A stretch of 64,000 nt of DNA from Alteriqipengyuania halimionae (GTDB lineage: Bacteria > Pseudomonadota > Alphaproteobacteria > Sphingomonadales > Sphingomonadaceae). Below are positions 26,251 through 36,217 of the stretch, piece after piece (position 1 is the first letter of the stretch; each line of letters starts with the position of its first letter). The notes under the pieces were generated by a model, which searched no databases, was not told the DNA's origin, and saw nothing but the letters and a program-made list of their open reading frames with translations. The stretch covers positions 682,001-746,000 of the forward strand of contig NZ_WTYR01000001.1 of NCBI RefSeq assembly GCF_009827575.1, in the 5' to 3' direction. The translations under genes were made by a program, and so were the position numbers.

Positions 26251-27099
26251 TCAGCTCCGCAGATCCGCGAAGGTGTCGCACTGGTCCTCGTCCTGGGTCG
26301 CGAAGCCGCGGCGCAGCCATTGCATGCGCTGGGCGCTGGAGCCGTGGGTGAAGTTTTCCGGATTGGCGCGCTGGCCGGCGCGTTCCATGATCGTGTCGTC
26401 GCCGATCGCGGCGGCGGCGTTCATGCCTTCCTCGAGATCGCCTTGCTCGACCTTGTCGCGGTTCTTGGCCGCCCATACGCCGGCATAGCAATCTGCCTGC
26501 AATTCCATGCGCACCTGGAGATCGTTGGCGCGGCGCGGGTTTTGCTGCTGCGCGCTCCGGATCTGGTCGGCGATGCCGGTCAGCTTCTGGATGTGGTGCC
26601 CGTATTCGTGCGCCATCACGTAAAGCCGCGCGAAATCGCCGCGCTCGCCGGATAGGCGCGCAAGCTGGTCGTAGAAGCTGGTGTCGATGTAGATGCCCAT
26701 GTCGGCGGGGCAATAGAACGGTCCGGCCGCGCTGCTCGCCGTGCCGCAACCCGAACGCACACGGCCCGAATAGAAGGTCAGGCTCGGTTGGCGGAACTCG
26801 ATATCGGCTTCACGGAATTCGGGCTCCCATGTCTGGTTGAGCGATTGCAGGGCGCTGCAGGCCTCGCGCGAATATTCATTCTGCGAGCACAATTCCTGCT
26901 CTGACATATCCGAACCGCGGCTGCTGGTGGTCGCCTGGTCGATGCTCTGCACCGTACCCAGCGTGCTGACGAAATCCGTCCCGAACACCAGCGAGCCGAT
27001 CGCGGCAATGACGATGGCACCGCAGCCGAGCTTTCCGGCCCTTCCGCCGCCGCCTCCGCGCACATCGATCTTGTTGGTGTCGAACGGATTGAGCCGCAT
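26251..27099 (-). CDS. Neutral zinc metallopeptidase (YpfJ family)
   Basis: 282 aa from ATG 27099, preceded by GGGGAA; the start MRLNPFDTNKIDVRGGGGG is typical of YpfJ proteins. A Gly-rich cytoplasmic tail leads to one membrane segment (about 25-42). The zinc site is HEYGHH (164-169) with a third ligand probably Glu199 in RMELQADCYAG. The conserved cysteines in SGCGTA, FYCPAD and the C-terminal DQCDTF suggest disulfides in a periplasmic domain. The physiological substrate is unknown. It is divergent from the bdhA-like gene. Confidence 0.87.
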   Translation of the reverse strand: MRLNPFDTNKIDVRGGGGGRAGKLGCGAIVIAAIGSLVFGTDFVSTLGTVQSIDQATTSSRGSDMSEQELCSQNEYSREACSALQSLNQTWEPEFREADIEFRQPSLTFYSGRVRSGCGTASSAAGPFYCPADMGIYIDTSFYDQLARLSGERGDFARLYVMAHEYGHHIQKLTGIADQIRSAQQQNPRRANDLQVRMELQADCYAGVWAAKNRDKVEQGDLEEGMNAAAAIGDDTIMERAGQRANPENFTHGSSAQRMQWLRRGFATQDEDQCDTFADLRS

Positions 27100-27189
27100 G
27101 ATATTTTCCCCTGTCACGGTCCTTTCGGTGGACAGCGCGGGTATGCCGCGCGATGGACCGTCAGCAACAATAACAGCCAAGGAAGCGAA

Positions 27190-27945
27190 ATGTTTCTCGA
27201 AGGACGCCGCGCACTCGTAACCGGATCCACCTCGGGCATCGGACTTGCCGTCGCCCGTGCCCTCCATGCCGAAGGCGCAGAGATCGTGCTCAACGGCTTC
27301 GGTGACGAAAGCGAAATCGCCGAATTGTGCGAGGAACTGGGCGCGAAACATTCGGGCGCTGACATGACCGATACTGCCGCCATCGAAGCGATGATGGAAG
27401 AGCACGGACCGATCGATATCCTCGTCAACAATGCCGGGATGCAGCATGTCGCCCCGGTCGAGGAATTCCCGGTCGATAAATGGGAAAAGATCCTCGCGCT
27501 CAATTTGGGCGCCGCGTTTCACACGATCCGGCTCGCCGTGCCGCACATGAAGCAGCAGGGCTGGGGGCGGATCATCAACACCGCCAGCGCGCATTCGAAG
27601 ACGGCATCGCCGTTCAAGACCGCCTATGTCGCGGCCAAGCACGGGCTCGACGGGCTGACCAAGACGGTTGCGCTGGAACTCGCCGAAAGCGGCGTGACCG
27701 CCAATTGCATATCGCCGGGCTATGTCTGGACGCCGCTCGTCGAAAACCAGATCCCCGATACGATGCAGGCCCGTAACATGACGCGCGACGAGGTGATGAA
27801 CGACGTGCTGCTCGCCAAGCAACCGACCAAACGGTTCGTGCAGCCGGAGGAAATCGGCGCGTTGGCCGTGTTCCTGTGCCGCGAAGAGGCGGGGAACGTG
27901 ACCGGGGCGAACTGGAGCGTGGATGGCGGCTGGACCGCCGAATAG
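27190..27945 (+). CDS. bdhA: 3-hydroxybutyrate dehydrogenase (SDR family)
   Basis: 251 aa. The Rossmann loop is TGSTSGIG (11-18); the NNAGMQHVAPVEEFP segment is characteristic of 3-hydroxybutyrate dehydrogenases rather than general SDRs, as are YVAAKHGLDGLTK and the long IPDTMQARNMTRDEVMNDVLLAKQPTKRF lid region (around residues 190-220). It interconverts 3-hydroxybutyrate and acetoacetate with NAD, in polyhydroxybutyrate or ketone-body use. No other PHB gene is near. Eleven bases separate it from the M28 peptidase gene, so the two may share a transcript. Confidence 0.88.
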   Translation: MFLEGRRALVTGSTSGIGLAVARALHAEGAEIVLNGFGDESEIAELCEELGAKHSGADMTDTAAIEAMMEEHGPIDILVNNAGMQHVAPVEEFPVDKWEKILALNLGAAFHTIRLAVPHMKQQGWGRIINTASAHSKTASPFKTAYVAAKHGLDGLTKTVALELAESGVTANCISPGYVWTPLVENQIPDTMQARNMTRDEVMNDVLLAKQPTKRFVQPEEIGALAVFLCREEAGNVTGANWSVDGGWTAE

Positions 27946-27956
27946 GGGACTTTCCG

Positions 27957-29414
27957 ATGAAGAGATTTTCGATTTTTGCGCTGCCGCTGGCGGCGCTGGC
28001 GCTTCCGGCGTGCGCAGCGACGAGCGATGCAGCGAATCCCGCCAGCGCGTCCGACACGGCGATTGTCGCCGCGACCAGCGAAGCGGCACCGACGCTCGAA
28101 CAGACCGAAGATATCCTGATGAAGCATATCGAGGTCCTCGCCAGCGACGACTACATGGGCCGCAAGCCCGGCACCGAAGGCGGTCGCAAGACGATCGACT
28201 ATCTGGCTGGCGAATTGGAGAAATACGGCTTCGAGCCGGGCTACAACGGCAGTTTCGAGCAGAAAGTGGTGTTCGAGCGTTCCGCCGCACCCAAGGTTGC
28301 GCTGCTCCTGGGCGATACCGTGATCGAAGGCGAGGGGGTTGTCTCCCTAGCCGGGTCGACCGATTTCGACGGCGTCGAACTGGTCCGGATCGCATCGACG
28401 GACGACATCAACGACACCATCGCGGGCAAGCTGATGGTGATCGAGAATCCGATGCTGATGCGAGAAGCGGCGCAGGCTGGTCTCGAGGCGGGTGCGCGCG
28501 GTGCGATCGTGCTGGCGGGCGATGCCTTGCTTGCCAATTTCGCGGGTGGGGCCCAGCGCGAGCGGGTGAAGCTCGCAGACATGGATAACGGGGATGCCGA
28601 GCCGGTGTTCGTCTTGCTCGGCGACGATGCGAGCGCGGCGTTCAAGGCTGCCGATACCGACATGGTCTCCGCCGCCTACACCAGCGACGGCACGCGGTTC
28701 GAAAGCGCTAACGTGATCGGCAGATTGCCCGGGACGCGTCCCGAAGCCGGCGCGATCGTGATGATGGCGCATTGGGATCATATCGGCGAATGCGGCGAGC
28801 CAGACGCCGAAGACAGGATTTGCAACGGCGCGGTGGACAACGCGTCCGGCATCGCCGCCATGCTCGAAACCGCGCGTCGGCTGGCCGCTGGCCCGCAGCT
28901 CGAGCGCGATGTCTACATCATGGGCACCACCGCCGAAGAAATGGGCCTGCTCGGCGCGACCTATTTCGCCGAAAACCCGCCGCGCCCGCTCGACGAGATC
29001 CATGCCGCGCTCAATATCGACACGGTCGCGATTGCCCCGGCCGATGCGCCACTCTCGGTGATCGGCTGGAAACGCACGCCGCTCGATGCGTCGATCGAAG
29101 GCGTGGCCGCCTCGCTCGGGCGCACGGTCGAAGTGGGAGACGAGTCGGACAAATATGTCCGCCGCCAGGATGGCTGGGCGCTGATGAACAAGGGCGTGCC
29201 CTCGGTTCTCGTAAGCAGTTCGTTCGGTGATGCCGAGGCGACCGACACCTACATGTCGAGCCGCTATCACGCCGCCAGCGACGAAATCTGGGAAGGTTTC
29301 GAAATCGGCGGCGCCGCGAGCGACGTGCCGGTCTATGTCGCGCTGATGCGCCATTGGGCCACGCCTGCGCTCTATTCCAAGCCCGAAGGCTGGACCTTCG
29401 ACAACGAAGAATAA
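27957..29414 (+). CDS. M28 family zinc aminopeptidase, predicted lipoprotein
   Basis: 485 aa from ATG 27957, preceded by AGGGGAC; a frame extending upstream to 27876 would overlap bdhA. It has a lipoprotein signal with Cys19 in LPAC (16-19). The M28 metal site is recognisable: AHWDHIG gives His and Asp, DNASGIAAM the bridging Asp, TAEEMGLLGA the catalytic Glu and metal Glu, and a later Asp and His in NIDTV and YHAASDE. A PA-like insert precedes the peptidase core. It is probably an outer-membrane or periplasmic aminopeptidase for peptide scavenging. Confidence 0.87.
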   Translation: MKRFSIFALPLAALALPACAATSDAANPASASDTAIVAATSEAAPTLEQTEDILMKHIEVLASDDYMGRKPGTEGGRKTIDYLAGELEKYGFEPGYNGSFEQKVVFERSAAPKVALLLGDTVIEGEGVVSLAGSTDFDGVELVRIASTDDINDTIAGKLMVIENPMLMREAAQAGLEAGARGAIVLAGDALLANFAGGAQRERVKLADMDNGDAEPVFVLLGDDASAAFKAADTDMVSAAYTSDGTRFESANVIGRLPGTRPEAGAIVMMAHWDHIGECGEPDAEDRICNGAVDNASGIAAMLETARRLAAGPQLERDVYIMGTTAEEMGLLGATYFAENPPRPLDEIHAALNIDTVAIAPADAPLSVIGWKRTPLDASIEGVAASLGRTVEVGDESDKYVRRQDGWALMNKGVPSVLVSSSFGDAEATDTYMSSRYHAASDEIWEGFEIGGAASDVPVYVALMRHWATPALYSKPEGWTFDNEE

Positions 29415-29440
29415 TTCCCCGGGCGACCCCTAGCGGCGGA

Positions 29441-30970
<1,530 letters not shown>

Positions 30971-30973
30971 GGC

Positions 30974-32152
30974 ATGACACCTGCCGCCCGCGTCCAGTCG
31001 GCGATCGAGATCCTCGACGCTGTAATCGAAGGCGCGCGCACAGGCGCGGCGCCCGCCGATCGCATTCTCGCCGAGTGGTTTCGCAATCACCGTTTCGCCG
31101 GATCGAAGGATCGCCGCGCGCTGCGCGATCTTGTCTATGACGCGATCCGCGCCTGCGGCCCCGTGCCCGAGAGCGGGCGCGCGGCGATGTTGCGCCTGGT
31201 CGAGACGGGGGGCGTGGCCGCCGAGCTCTTCGACGGCTCGCAATACGGCCCGGCGGCGATTGCAGACGGTGAAAAGTCAGCGGAAGGCGGTTTCGCATCC
31301 GAATGGCTGGTTGCCGAACTCGCAGCGTCGGGCGTCAACGAGACTGCGGGGGCAGCAATGCTCAACCGTGCGCCGCTCGATTTGCGAGTAAACACGCTCA
31401 AGACGACGCGCGATGCCGTGACGCTTCCAGTCGAGACCGAGCCGACGGTCGCGCCGAACGGACTGCGCCTTCAAGCCCACGCGCCGGTCGAGAACTGGGC
31501 CGAGTACCGCGATGGACTGGTCGAAATCCAGGATACCGGATCGCAGCTCGCCTGCCTGTCGGCCGGTGCCGCGCCCGGTGAGAGCGTAATCGATCTGTGC
31601 GCCGGGGCGGGGGGCAAGACCCTCCAGCTGGCTGCGCGGTTGGGAAACGAAGGCGCGATCCTGGCATGCGACGTCGATCGCAAGCGCTTGTCGAACCTGC
31701 CCCCGCGTGTCGAACGTGCCGGGGTGGCCAATGTCGCCGCGCGCCTGCTCGATCCTGGCAAGGAACTGGACATGCTGGCCGATGTCGCGGGCGAGGCCGA
31801 TCTCGTGCTGGTCGATGCGCCGTGTTCGGGTTCGGGCACCTGGCGGCGCAAGCCCGATACGCGCTGGCGGCTGAGCCCCGAACGGATCGAGGCGTTCGCC
31901 AAGACACAGGACACGCTGCTCGATATCGCCGCCGCGCTGGTGCGTCCCGGAGGGCGGGTGCATTTCGTCACGTGCTCGCTGCTCGACGCCGAGGGCAAGG
32001 ATCGCGCGACTGCCTTTCTCGAGCGGCATCCCGACTGGTCGGCGCTGCCGCTGGCGCTGCCAGCGGGCGAAGCGCGGGGGCAAGGCTGGCGGCTCACCCC
32101 GCATCGCGACGGGACCGACGGATTTTTCATCGCAGGTTTTGTTTCGCCGTGA
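30974..32152 (+). CDS. RsmB/NOP family rRNA cytosine-5 methyltransferase
   Basis: 392 aa. The N-terminal NusB-like helical region (ILAEWFRNHRFAGSKDRRALRDLVYD) is followed by the SAM-binding domain with DLCAGAGGKTLQLA. The two catalytic cysteines of the family lie in DAPCSGSGTWRRKPD (motif IV) and VTCSLL (motif VI). It should methylate a cytosine of 16S rRNA; whether it is the true RsmB or a paralogue cannot be told here. It starts three bases after guaB and is probably cotranscribed. Confidence 0.9.
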   Translation: MTPAARVQSAIEILDAVIEGARTGAAPADRILAEWFRNHRFAGSKDRRALRDLVYDAIRACGPVPESGRAAMLRLVETGGVAAELFDGSQYGPAAIADGEKSAEGGFASEWLVAELAASGVNETAGAAMLNRAPLDLRVNTLKTTRDAVTLPVETEPTVAPNGLRLQAHAPVENWAEYRDGLVEIQDTGSQLACLSAGAAPGESVIDLCAGAGGKTLQLAARLGNEGAILACDVDRKRLSNLPPRVERAGVANVAARLLDPGKELDMLADVAGEADLVLVDAPCSGSGTWRRKPDTRWRLSPERIEAFAKTQDTLLDIAAALVRPGGRVHFVTCSLLDAEGKDRATAFLERHPDWSALPLALPAGEARGQGWRLTPHRDGTDGFFIAGFVSP

Positions 32153-32217
32153 TAGCAAGCGGGCAAATGACCGAGGACCCCGCCCTCACGCCCACGCCGA
32201 CCCTTTGGGAGCAAATC

Positions 32218-32715
32218 ATGCGTTTCACGCCCGCCGCACTGGCGATTTCCGCCGCTTTCGCGCTTACCGCCAGCTCGCTCATCGCTGCCCAGCGCGAGGA
32301 AGCCGATCCGCGCGCGGTTGCATTTATCGAAGATGGCCGAGCGGCGCTCGACGCGGGCGAAATTGCCTCGGCGGTCGATGCGATCGAAGCGGGACTGGCG
32401 ATCCAGCCAGGCAATCTCGACGGCTATCTGGCGCTCGGTGAAGCTATGCGCGCCAAGGACCTGCCGGGCCGCGCGATCCGTTATTACCGTGTCGTGCTCG
32501 CTGCCGAACCGCGCAACGTCACCGCGCTGGCGGGCGAGGGCATGGCTCTGGCCGACAAGGGCGCGTTCGATCTCGCCCGCGACCGGCTCGCTCGCGCTGA
32601 AGCCATCTGCGGCGATTGCGGCGAAGCGACGAACCTCGCAGCGCTGATCGAGACCCGCGAAAACGCGCCGCAAATGGCGGCCGCACCGGCGGAAGAAAGC
32701 CCGAGCGAGAATTGA
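32218..32715 (+). CDS. Secreted TPR-repeat protein
   Basis: 165 aa from ATG 32218, preceded by GGGAG. A Sec signal peptide covers about residues 1-27 (MRFTPAALAISAAFALTASS, cleavage near AAQ). The mature part has about three TPR-like helix pairs (AVAFIEDGRAALDAGEIASA, YLALGEAMRAKDLPGRAIRY, ALAGEGMALADKGAFDLARD). The C-terminal region holds a CGDCGE pair of cysteines and an acidic Pro/Ala-rich end. It is probably a periplasmic scaffold; no partner can be named. It converges on rppH with 13 bases between stops. Confidence 0.78.
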   Translation: MRFTPAALAISAAFALTASSLIAAQREEADPRAVAFIEDGRAALDAGEIASAVDAIEAGLAIQPGNLDGYLALGEAMRAKDLPGRAIRYYRVVLAAEPRNVTALAGEGMALADKGAFDLARDRLARAEAICGDCGEATNLAALIETRENAPQMAAAPAEESPSEN

Positions 32716-32728
32716 GCCCTTCCGGCGC

Positions 32729-33226
32729 TCAGAACTCGCGGAATTCTTCCACCACTGTGCGATAAACCGGCTTCTTGAACGGGATGATCAGTTCCGGCAG
32801 CGAGGCGCGATCGACCCAGCGCCAGTCGGAAAATTCCGGGTGCGTATGCGCCTCGAGGTTCACGTCGTCGTCGGAGCCCGTGAAGCGCGCGCAATACCAG
32901 GTCTGGCGCTGGCCGCGATATTTGCCGCCCCATAGCTTGCCATGGAGTTCGGGCGGGAGATCGTAGAACAGCTCGTTCTCGGTCTGCCCGAGAATCTCGA
33001 CATGCTCGCGGGCAATGCCGGTTTCCTCGTAGAGCTCGCGATAGACGGCTTCGCGGACATCCTCGCCTTCATCGACGCCGCCCTGCGGCATCTGCCACCA
33101 ATCGCCTTCCTTGGTGTCGATCCGCTTGCCGACGAAGGCCTGGCCTTCGCCGTTGATCAGCATCACGCCCACGCAGGGGCGGTACTGGGTGGCGTCCTTG
33201 GACTCTTGGGTGTCGGGCGCGCTCAT
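32729..33226 (-). CDS. rppH: RNA pyrophosphohydrolase
   Basis: 165 aa, from ATG 33226, which overlaps the stop of the esterase gene upstream (ATGA). The start YRPCVGVMLINGEGQAFVGKR and the WWQMPQGGVDEGED segment are the RppH/NudH signature. The Nudix box runs from residues 49 to 71 with all invariant Glu/Arg residues. It removes pyrophosphate from the 5' end of triphosphorylated RNA and so licenses decay by RNase E, which is also encoded in this window. Length agrees with alphaproteobacterial RppH. Confidence 0.93.
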   Translation of the reverse strand: MSAPDTQESKDATQYRPCVGVMLINGEGQAFVGKRIDTKEGDWWQMPQGGVDEGEDVREAVYRELYEETGIAREHVEILGQTENELFYDLPPELHGKLWGGKYRGQRQTWYCARFTGSDDDVNLEAHTHPEFSDWRWVDRASLPELIIPFKKPVYRTVVEEFREF

Positions 33227-34182
33227 GCGATATGTCCGTGGCGGCGCAGCATCAGCTTCATCGCATCGAGCAACGCATGGATATCGCCCTGCGCGCTCGG
33301 GATCGCCTTGCGCAGCGTGGCGAAGCCGTGGATCGAACCGGGCGCTTCGAGATAGGTCGTATCGACTCCGCGCGCGATCAGGTGCTGGGCATATTCGCGG
33401 CCCGAATCGCGCAAGGGATCGAGCCCCGCGGTGATGACGACGGTGGGCGGAATGTCCTTCGCTTCCTCGATCATCGGGTTGACTCGATGGCTCAGCGGAT
33501 CGCCGCGATATTGCTGGGTGAACCAACTCATTGCCGCGCCGGTGAGCAGGAAGCCTTCGGCGAAATCCTGGAAGCTTTGTGTTTCGGCCACGTCGCCCGC
33601 GACCGGATAGATCGGCGCCTGAAGCACCACCGGCACATCGGCTTTGTCCGCGCCGAGCGCATTGGTGGTCACGATGGTGAGATTGCCGCCCGCGCTGTCG
33701 CCGGTCACGATCAGCCCGGTGACGTCGCGGCCCAACTCCTTGGGTGAGCTCGCCACCCAGCGCGCTGCCGCTTCGCAGTCGTCGGGCGCGGCGGGGAAGG
33801 GGTGCTCGGGCGCGAGGCGATAATCGACCGAGATGACCGGCAGATCGAGCACCGCCGAAATCTCGGTGCAAAGCGAGTGGTAGACTTCCAGATCGCCGAT
33901 CACAAAGCCGCCGCCATGGAGGAACAGGACCACCGGGCCTGGCTCGCGTGTTTCCTTCGTATCGTAGAAACGCAGCGGGATGTCGCCATCCGGGCCGGGG
34001 CAAGTGAGGTCGCGGATCACGGCAAGCTCGCGCGGTTCGGCTTCGGCGATCGTCCCCATCGCGCGCATCCCCGCGCGGCCTTCGTCGAGCGGGAGTTCCT
34101 CTACGCCGGGGCGCCCCAATTGTTCGAGCATGGCGAGGAATCCGGCGACATCGTCGCGCACGAAATGTTCGGTATCGGACAT
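33223..34182 (-). CDS. Alpha/beta hydrolase, hormone-sensitive lipase family
   Basis: 319 aa. The HSL-type oxyanion motif HGGG is at 89-92, the nucleophile elbow GDSAGG holds Ser163, and the remaining triad residues are in TAGLDPLRD (Asp) and GSIHGF (His). This is the family IV esterase pattern for short- to medium-chain acyl esters. No signal peptide. A strong AAGGAGAT Shine-Dalgarno precedes the ATG, and a possible EcfG-type promoter lies just upstream. It is coupled to rppH by a 4-base overlap. Confidence 0.9.
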   Translation of the reverse strand: MSDTEHFVRDDVAGFLAMLEQLGRPGVEELPLDEGRAGMRAMGTIAEAEPRELAVIRDLTCPGPDGDIPLRFYDTKETREPGPVVLFLHGGGFVIGDLEVYHSLCTEISAVLDLPVISVDYRLAPEHPFPAAPDDCEAAARWVASSPKELGRDVTGLIVTGDSAGGNLTIVTTNALGADKADVPVVLQAPIYPVAGDVAETQSFQDFAEGFLLTGAAMSWFTQQYRGDPLSHRVNPMIEEAKDIPPTVVITAGLDPLRDSGREYAQHLIARGVDTTYLEAPGSIHGFATLRKAIPSAQGDIHALLDAMKLMLRRHGHIA

Positions 34183-34202
34183 GGTATCTCCTTTATCAAT
34201 TC

Positions 34203-34227
34203 AACCGCTCGCGCATTGTCGCGTTCC
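34203..34227 (-). promoter_or_regulatory. Near-consensus EcfG-type promoter candidate for the esterase-rppH pair
   Basis: On the minus strand GGAAC (34227-34223) is followed after 16 bases by GGTT (34206-34203), one base off the general stress consensus GGAAC-N16/17-CGTT. Transcription would begin near 34197, leaving a short leader that contains the strong Shine-Dalgarno. The spacing supports it, but the -10 mismatch leaves doubt. Confidence 0.35.
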
Positions 34228-34291
34228 GCACAAGACTTGTTTGACGGCGCAAGGGAGAGCATAGGGACGGGCCATCTGATACGGGACATCC

Positions 34292-36217
34292 ATGGCTACC
34301 GCTGCACTCCAATCCGACACCTCCGCGGCCCCCGATTCCATCGTCGTGCGCTTCGCCGGCGATTCCGGCGACGGGATGCAATTGACCGGCGGACAGTTCA
34401 CGCTTTCGACCGCGCTGGCAGGCAACGATCTTGCCACCTTCCCGGACTTTCCGGCCGAAATCCGCGCGCCGCAGGGAACGCTGTTCGGCGTTTCGGCCTT
34501 CCAGATCAATTTCGGCAGCCGCGAGATCAACACCGCGGGCGATGCGCCCGATGTGCTCGTCGCGATGAACCCGGCGGCGCTGAAGGTGAACCTCGCGGCC
34601 TTGAAGCCGGGCGGTCTGATCATCGCCGACACCGGCGCCTTCACCAAGCGCAATCTCGACAAGGCGGGTTATGACAGCAACCCGCTGGAAGACGGCAGCC
34701 TTGCCAAGTTCGATCTGCTGGCGTTCGACATTTCCGCGCGCACGATTGAAGCGGTCGCGCCGTTCGGCCTCGGCAACAAGGATGCGCTGCGTTCGAAGAA
34801 CATGTGGACGCTGGGCCTTGCGCTGTGGATGTTCGATCGCGATCGCACGCCGATCCACGATTGGCTGAAGGCCAAATTCGCCAAGAAGCCCGATATTGCC
34901 GATGCCAATATCGCCGCGCTCGATGCCGGCCACGCCTATGGCGAGACGGCGGAGATTTCCGGCCCGCTGAAGCAGGTCGAACTGCCTCCGGTGCCGAGCG
35001 AACCGGGCCTCTATCGTACGGTGACGGGCGCGGAATCGATCAGCCTCGGCCTCGTCGCGGGTGCGCAACTGGCCGAACTGCCGATGTTCTTCGGCGGCTA
35101 TCCGATCACGCCGGCCTCGGCGATCCTGCATCATCTCGCGCGATTGAAGGAATTCGGCGTCACGACCTTCCAGGCCGAAGACGAGATTGCCGCCGTCTGC
35201 GCCGCGATCGGCGCGAGCTGGGCGGGGAGCCTGGGCGTTACCTCGTCTTCGGGCCCCGGCATCGCCTTGAAGACCGAGGCGATGGGCCTTGCTATCATGA
35301 CCGAGCTGCCGCTCGTCATCGTCAATTCGCAGCGCGGCGGCCCGTCCACCGGCCTGCCGACCAAGACCGAGCAGAGCGATCTTTACCAGGCGGTCTATGG
35401 TCGCAATGGCGATGCGCCGATGCCGGTGATCGCCGCGCGCAGCCCTGCCGATGCGTTCGAATGCGCGATCGAGGCTTGCCGCATCGCAGTGCAGTACATG
35501 ACCCCGGTGATGCTGCTGACCGACGGCTACATCGCCAATGCCGCCGAGCCGTGGAAAGTGCCGAACCCTGCCGACTACACCCCGTTCCCGGTCGAATTCC
35601 TGACCGAGCCGCGCGGCGAGCAATTGCTCCCCTACAAGCGCGACGAAAAGGGCTCGCGCCCTTGGATCAAGCCCGGCACGCCCGACATGATGCATCGCAT
35701 CGGCGGGATCGAGAAGGACGCGGGGACCGGCAATATTTCCTACGATCCGGCTAATCATCAGCACATGACCGATATCCGCAAGGAAAAGGTGCTGGGTGTG
35801 GACGTACCAGATCAGGAGGTTTGCCGCGGCGAAACCTCTGGCAAGCTTGCGGTGGTCGGCTGGGGCAGCACCTACGGCCCGATCCACCAGGCGGTCGGTC
35901 GCGCGCTCAAGAAGGGCTGCGACGTGGCGCATATCCATGTCCGCCACATCTGGCCGCTGCCCGCCAATCTCGGCGAGCTGCTCCGCGGCTACGATCAGGT
36001 GCTGGTGCCCGAAATGAACACCGGCCAGTTCAAGACTGTGCTGCGCGACCAGTTCCTGATCGACGCAATTCCGCTCACAAAGACCAGCGGCCAGCCCTTC
36101 CAGATCGCCGAGCTGGAAGAGGCGATCGCCAAGTTCTTCGATGGTGTGGACGGCAATGAAGGCGGAGAGGTCGCCGCCAATGACCAGCAGTTGCCGAGTG
36201 TGGAGGCCGACCAATGA
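34292..36217 (+). CDS. korA: 2-oxoacid:acceptor oxidoreductase, fused gamma-alpha subunit (KorA-like)
   Basis: 641 aa. The N-terminal gamma domain (about residues 15-210; VRFAGDSGDGMQLTGGQF, FGVSAFQINFGSREI) is fused to the alpha domain, which includes FFGGYPITPASAILHHLA, FQAEDEIAAVCAAIGASWAG and TSSSGPGIALKTEAMGLA. With the beta subunit it forms a TPP and iron-sulfur enzyme that oxidatively decarboxylates a 2-oxoacid, most likely 2-oxoglutarate, to the acyl-CoA with ferredoxin. The lengths match the two-subunit Kor type found in aerobes, but the substrate is inferred. No ferredoxin gene is adjacent. Confidence 0.88.
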   Translation: MATAALQSDTSAAPDSIVVRFAGDSGDGMQLTGGQFTLSTALAGNDLATFPDFPAEIRAPQGTLFGVSAFQINFGSREINTAGDAPDVLVAMNPAALKVNLAALKPGGLIIADTGAFTKRNLDKAGYDSNPLEDGSLAKFDLLAFDISARTIEAVAPFGLGNKDALRSKNMWTLGLALWMFDRDRTPIHDWLKAKFAKKPDIADANIAALDAGHAYGETAEISGPLKQVELPPVPSEPGLYRTVTGAESISLGLVAGAQLAELPMFFGGYPITPASAILHHLARLKEFGVTTFQAEDEIAAVCAAIGASWAGSLGVTSSSGPGIALKTEAMGLAIMTELPLVIVNSQRGGPSTGLPTKTEQSDLYQAVYGRNGDAPMPVIAARSPADAFECAIEACRIAVQYMTPVMLLTDGYIANAAEPWKVPNPADYTPFPVEFLTEPRGEQLLPYKRDEKGSRPWIKPGTPDMMHRIGGIEKDAGTGNISYDPANHQHMTDIRKEKVLGVDVPDQEVCRGETSGKLAVVGWGSTYGPIHQAVGRALKKGCDVAHIHVRHIWPLPANLGELLRGYDQVLVPEMNTGQFKTVLRDQFLIDAIPLTKTSGQPFQIAELEEAIAKFFDGVDGNEGGEVAANDQQLPSVEADQ

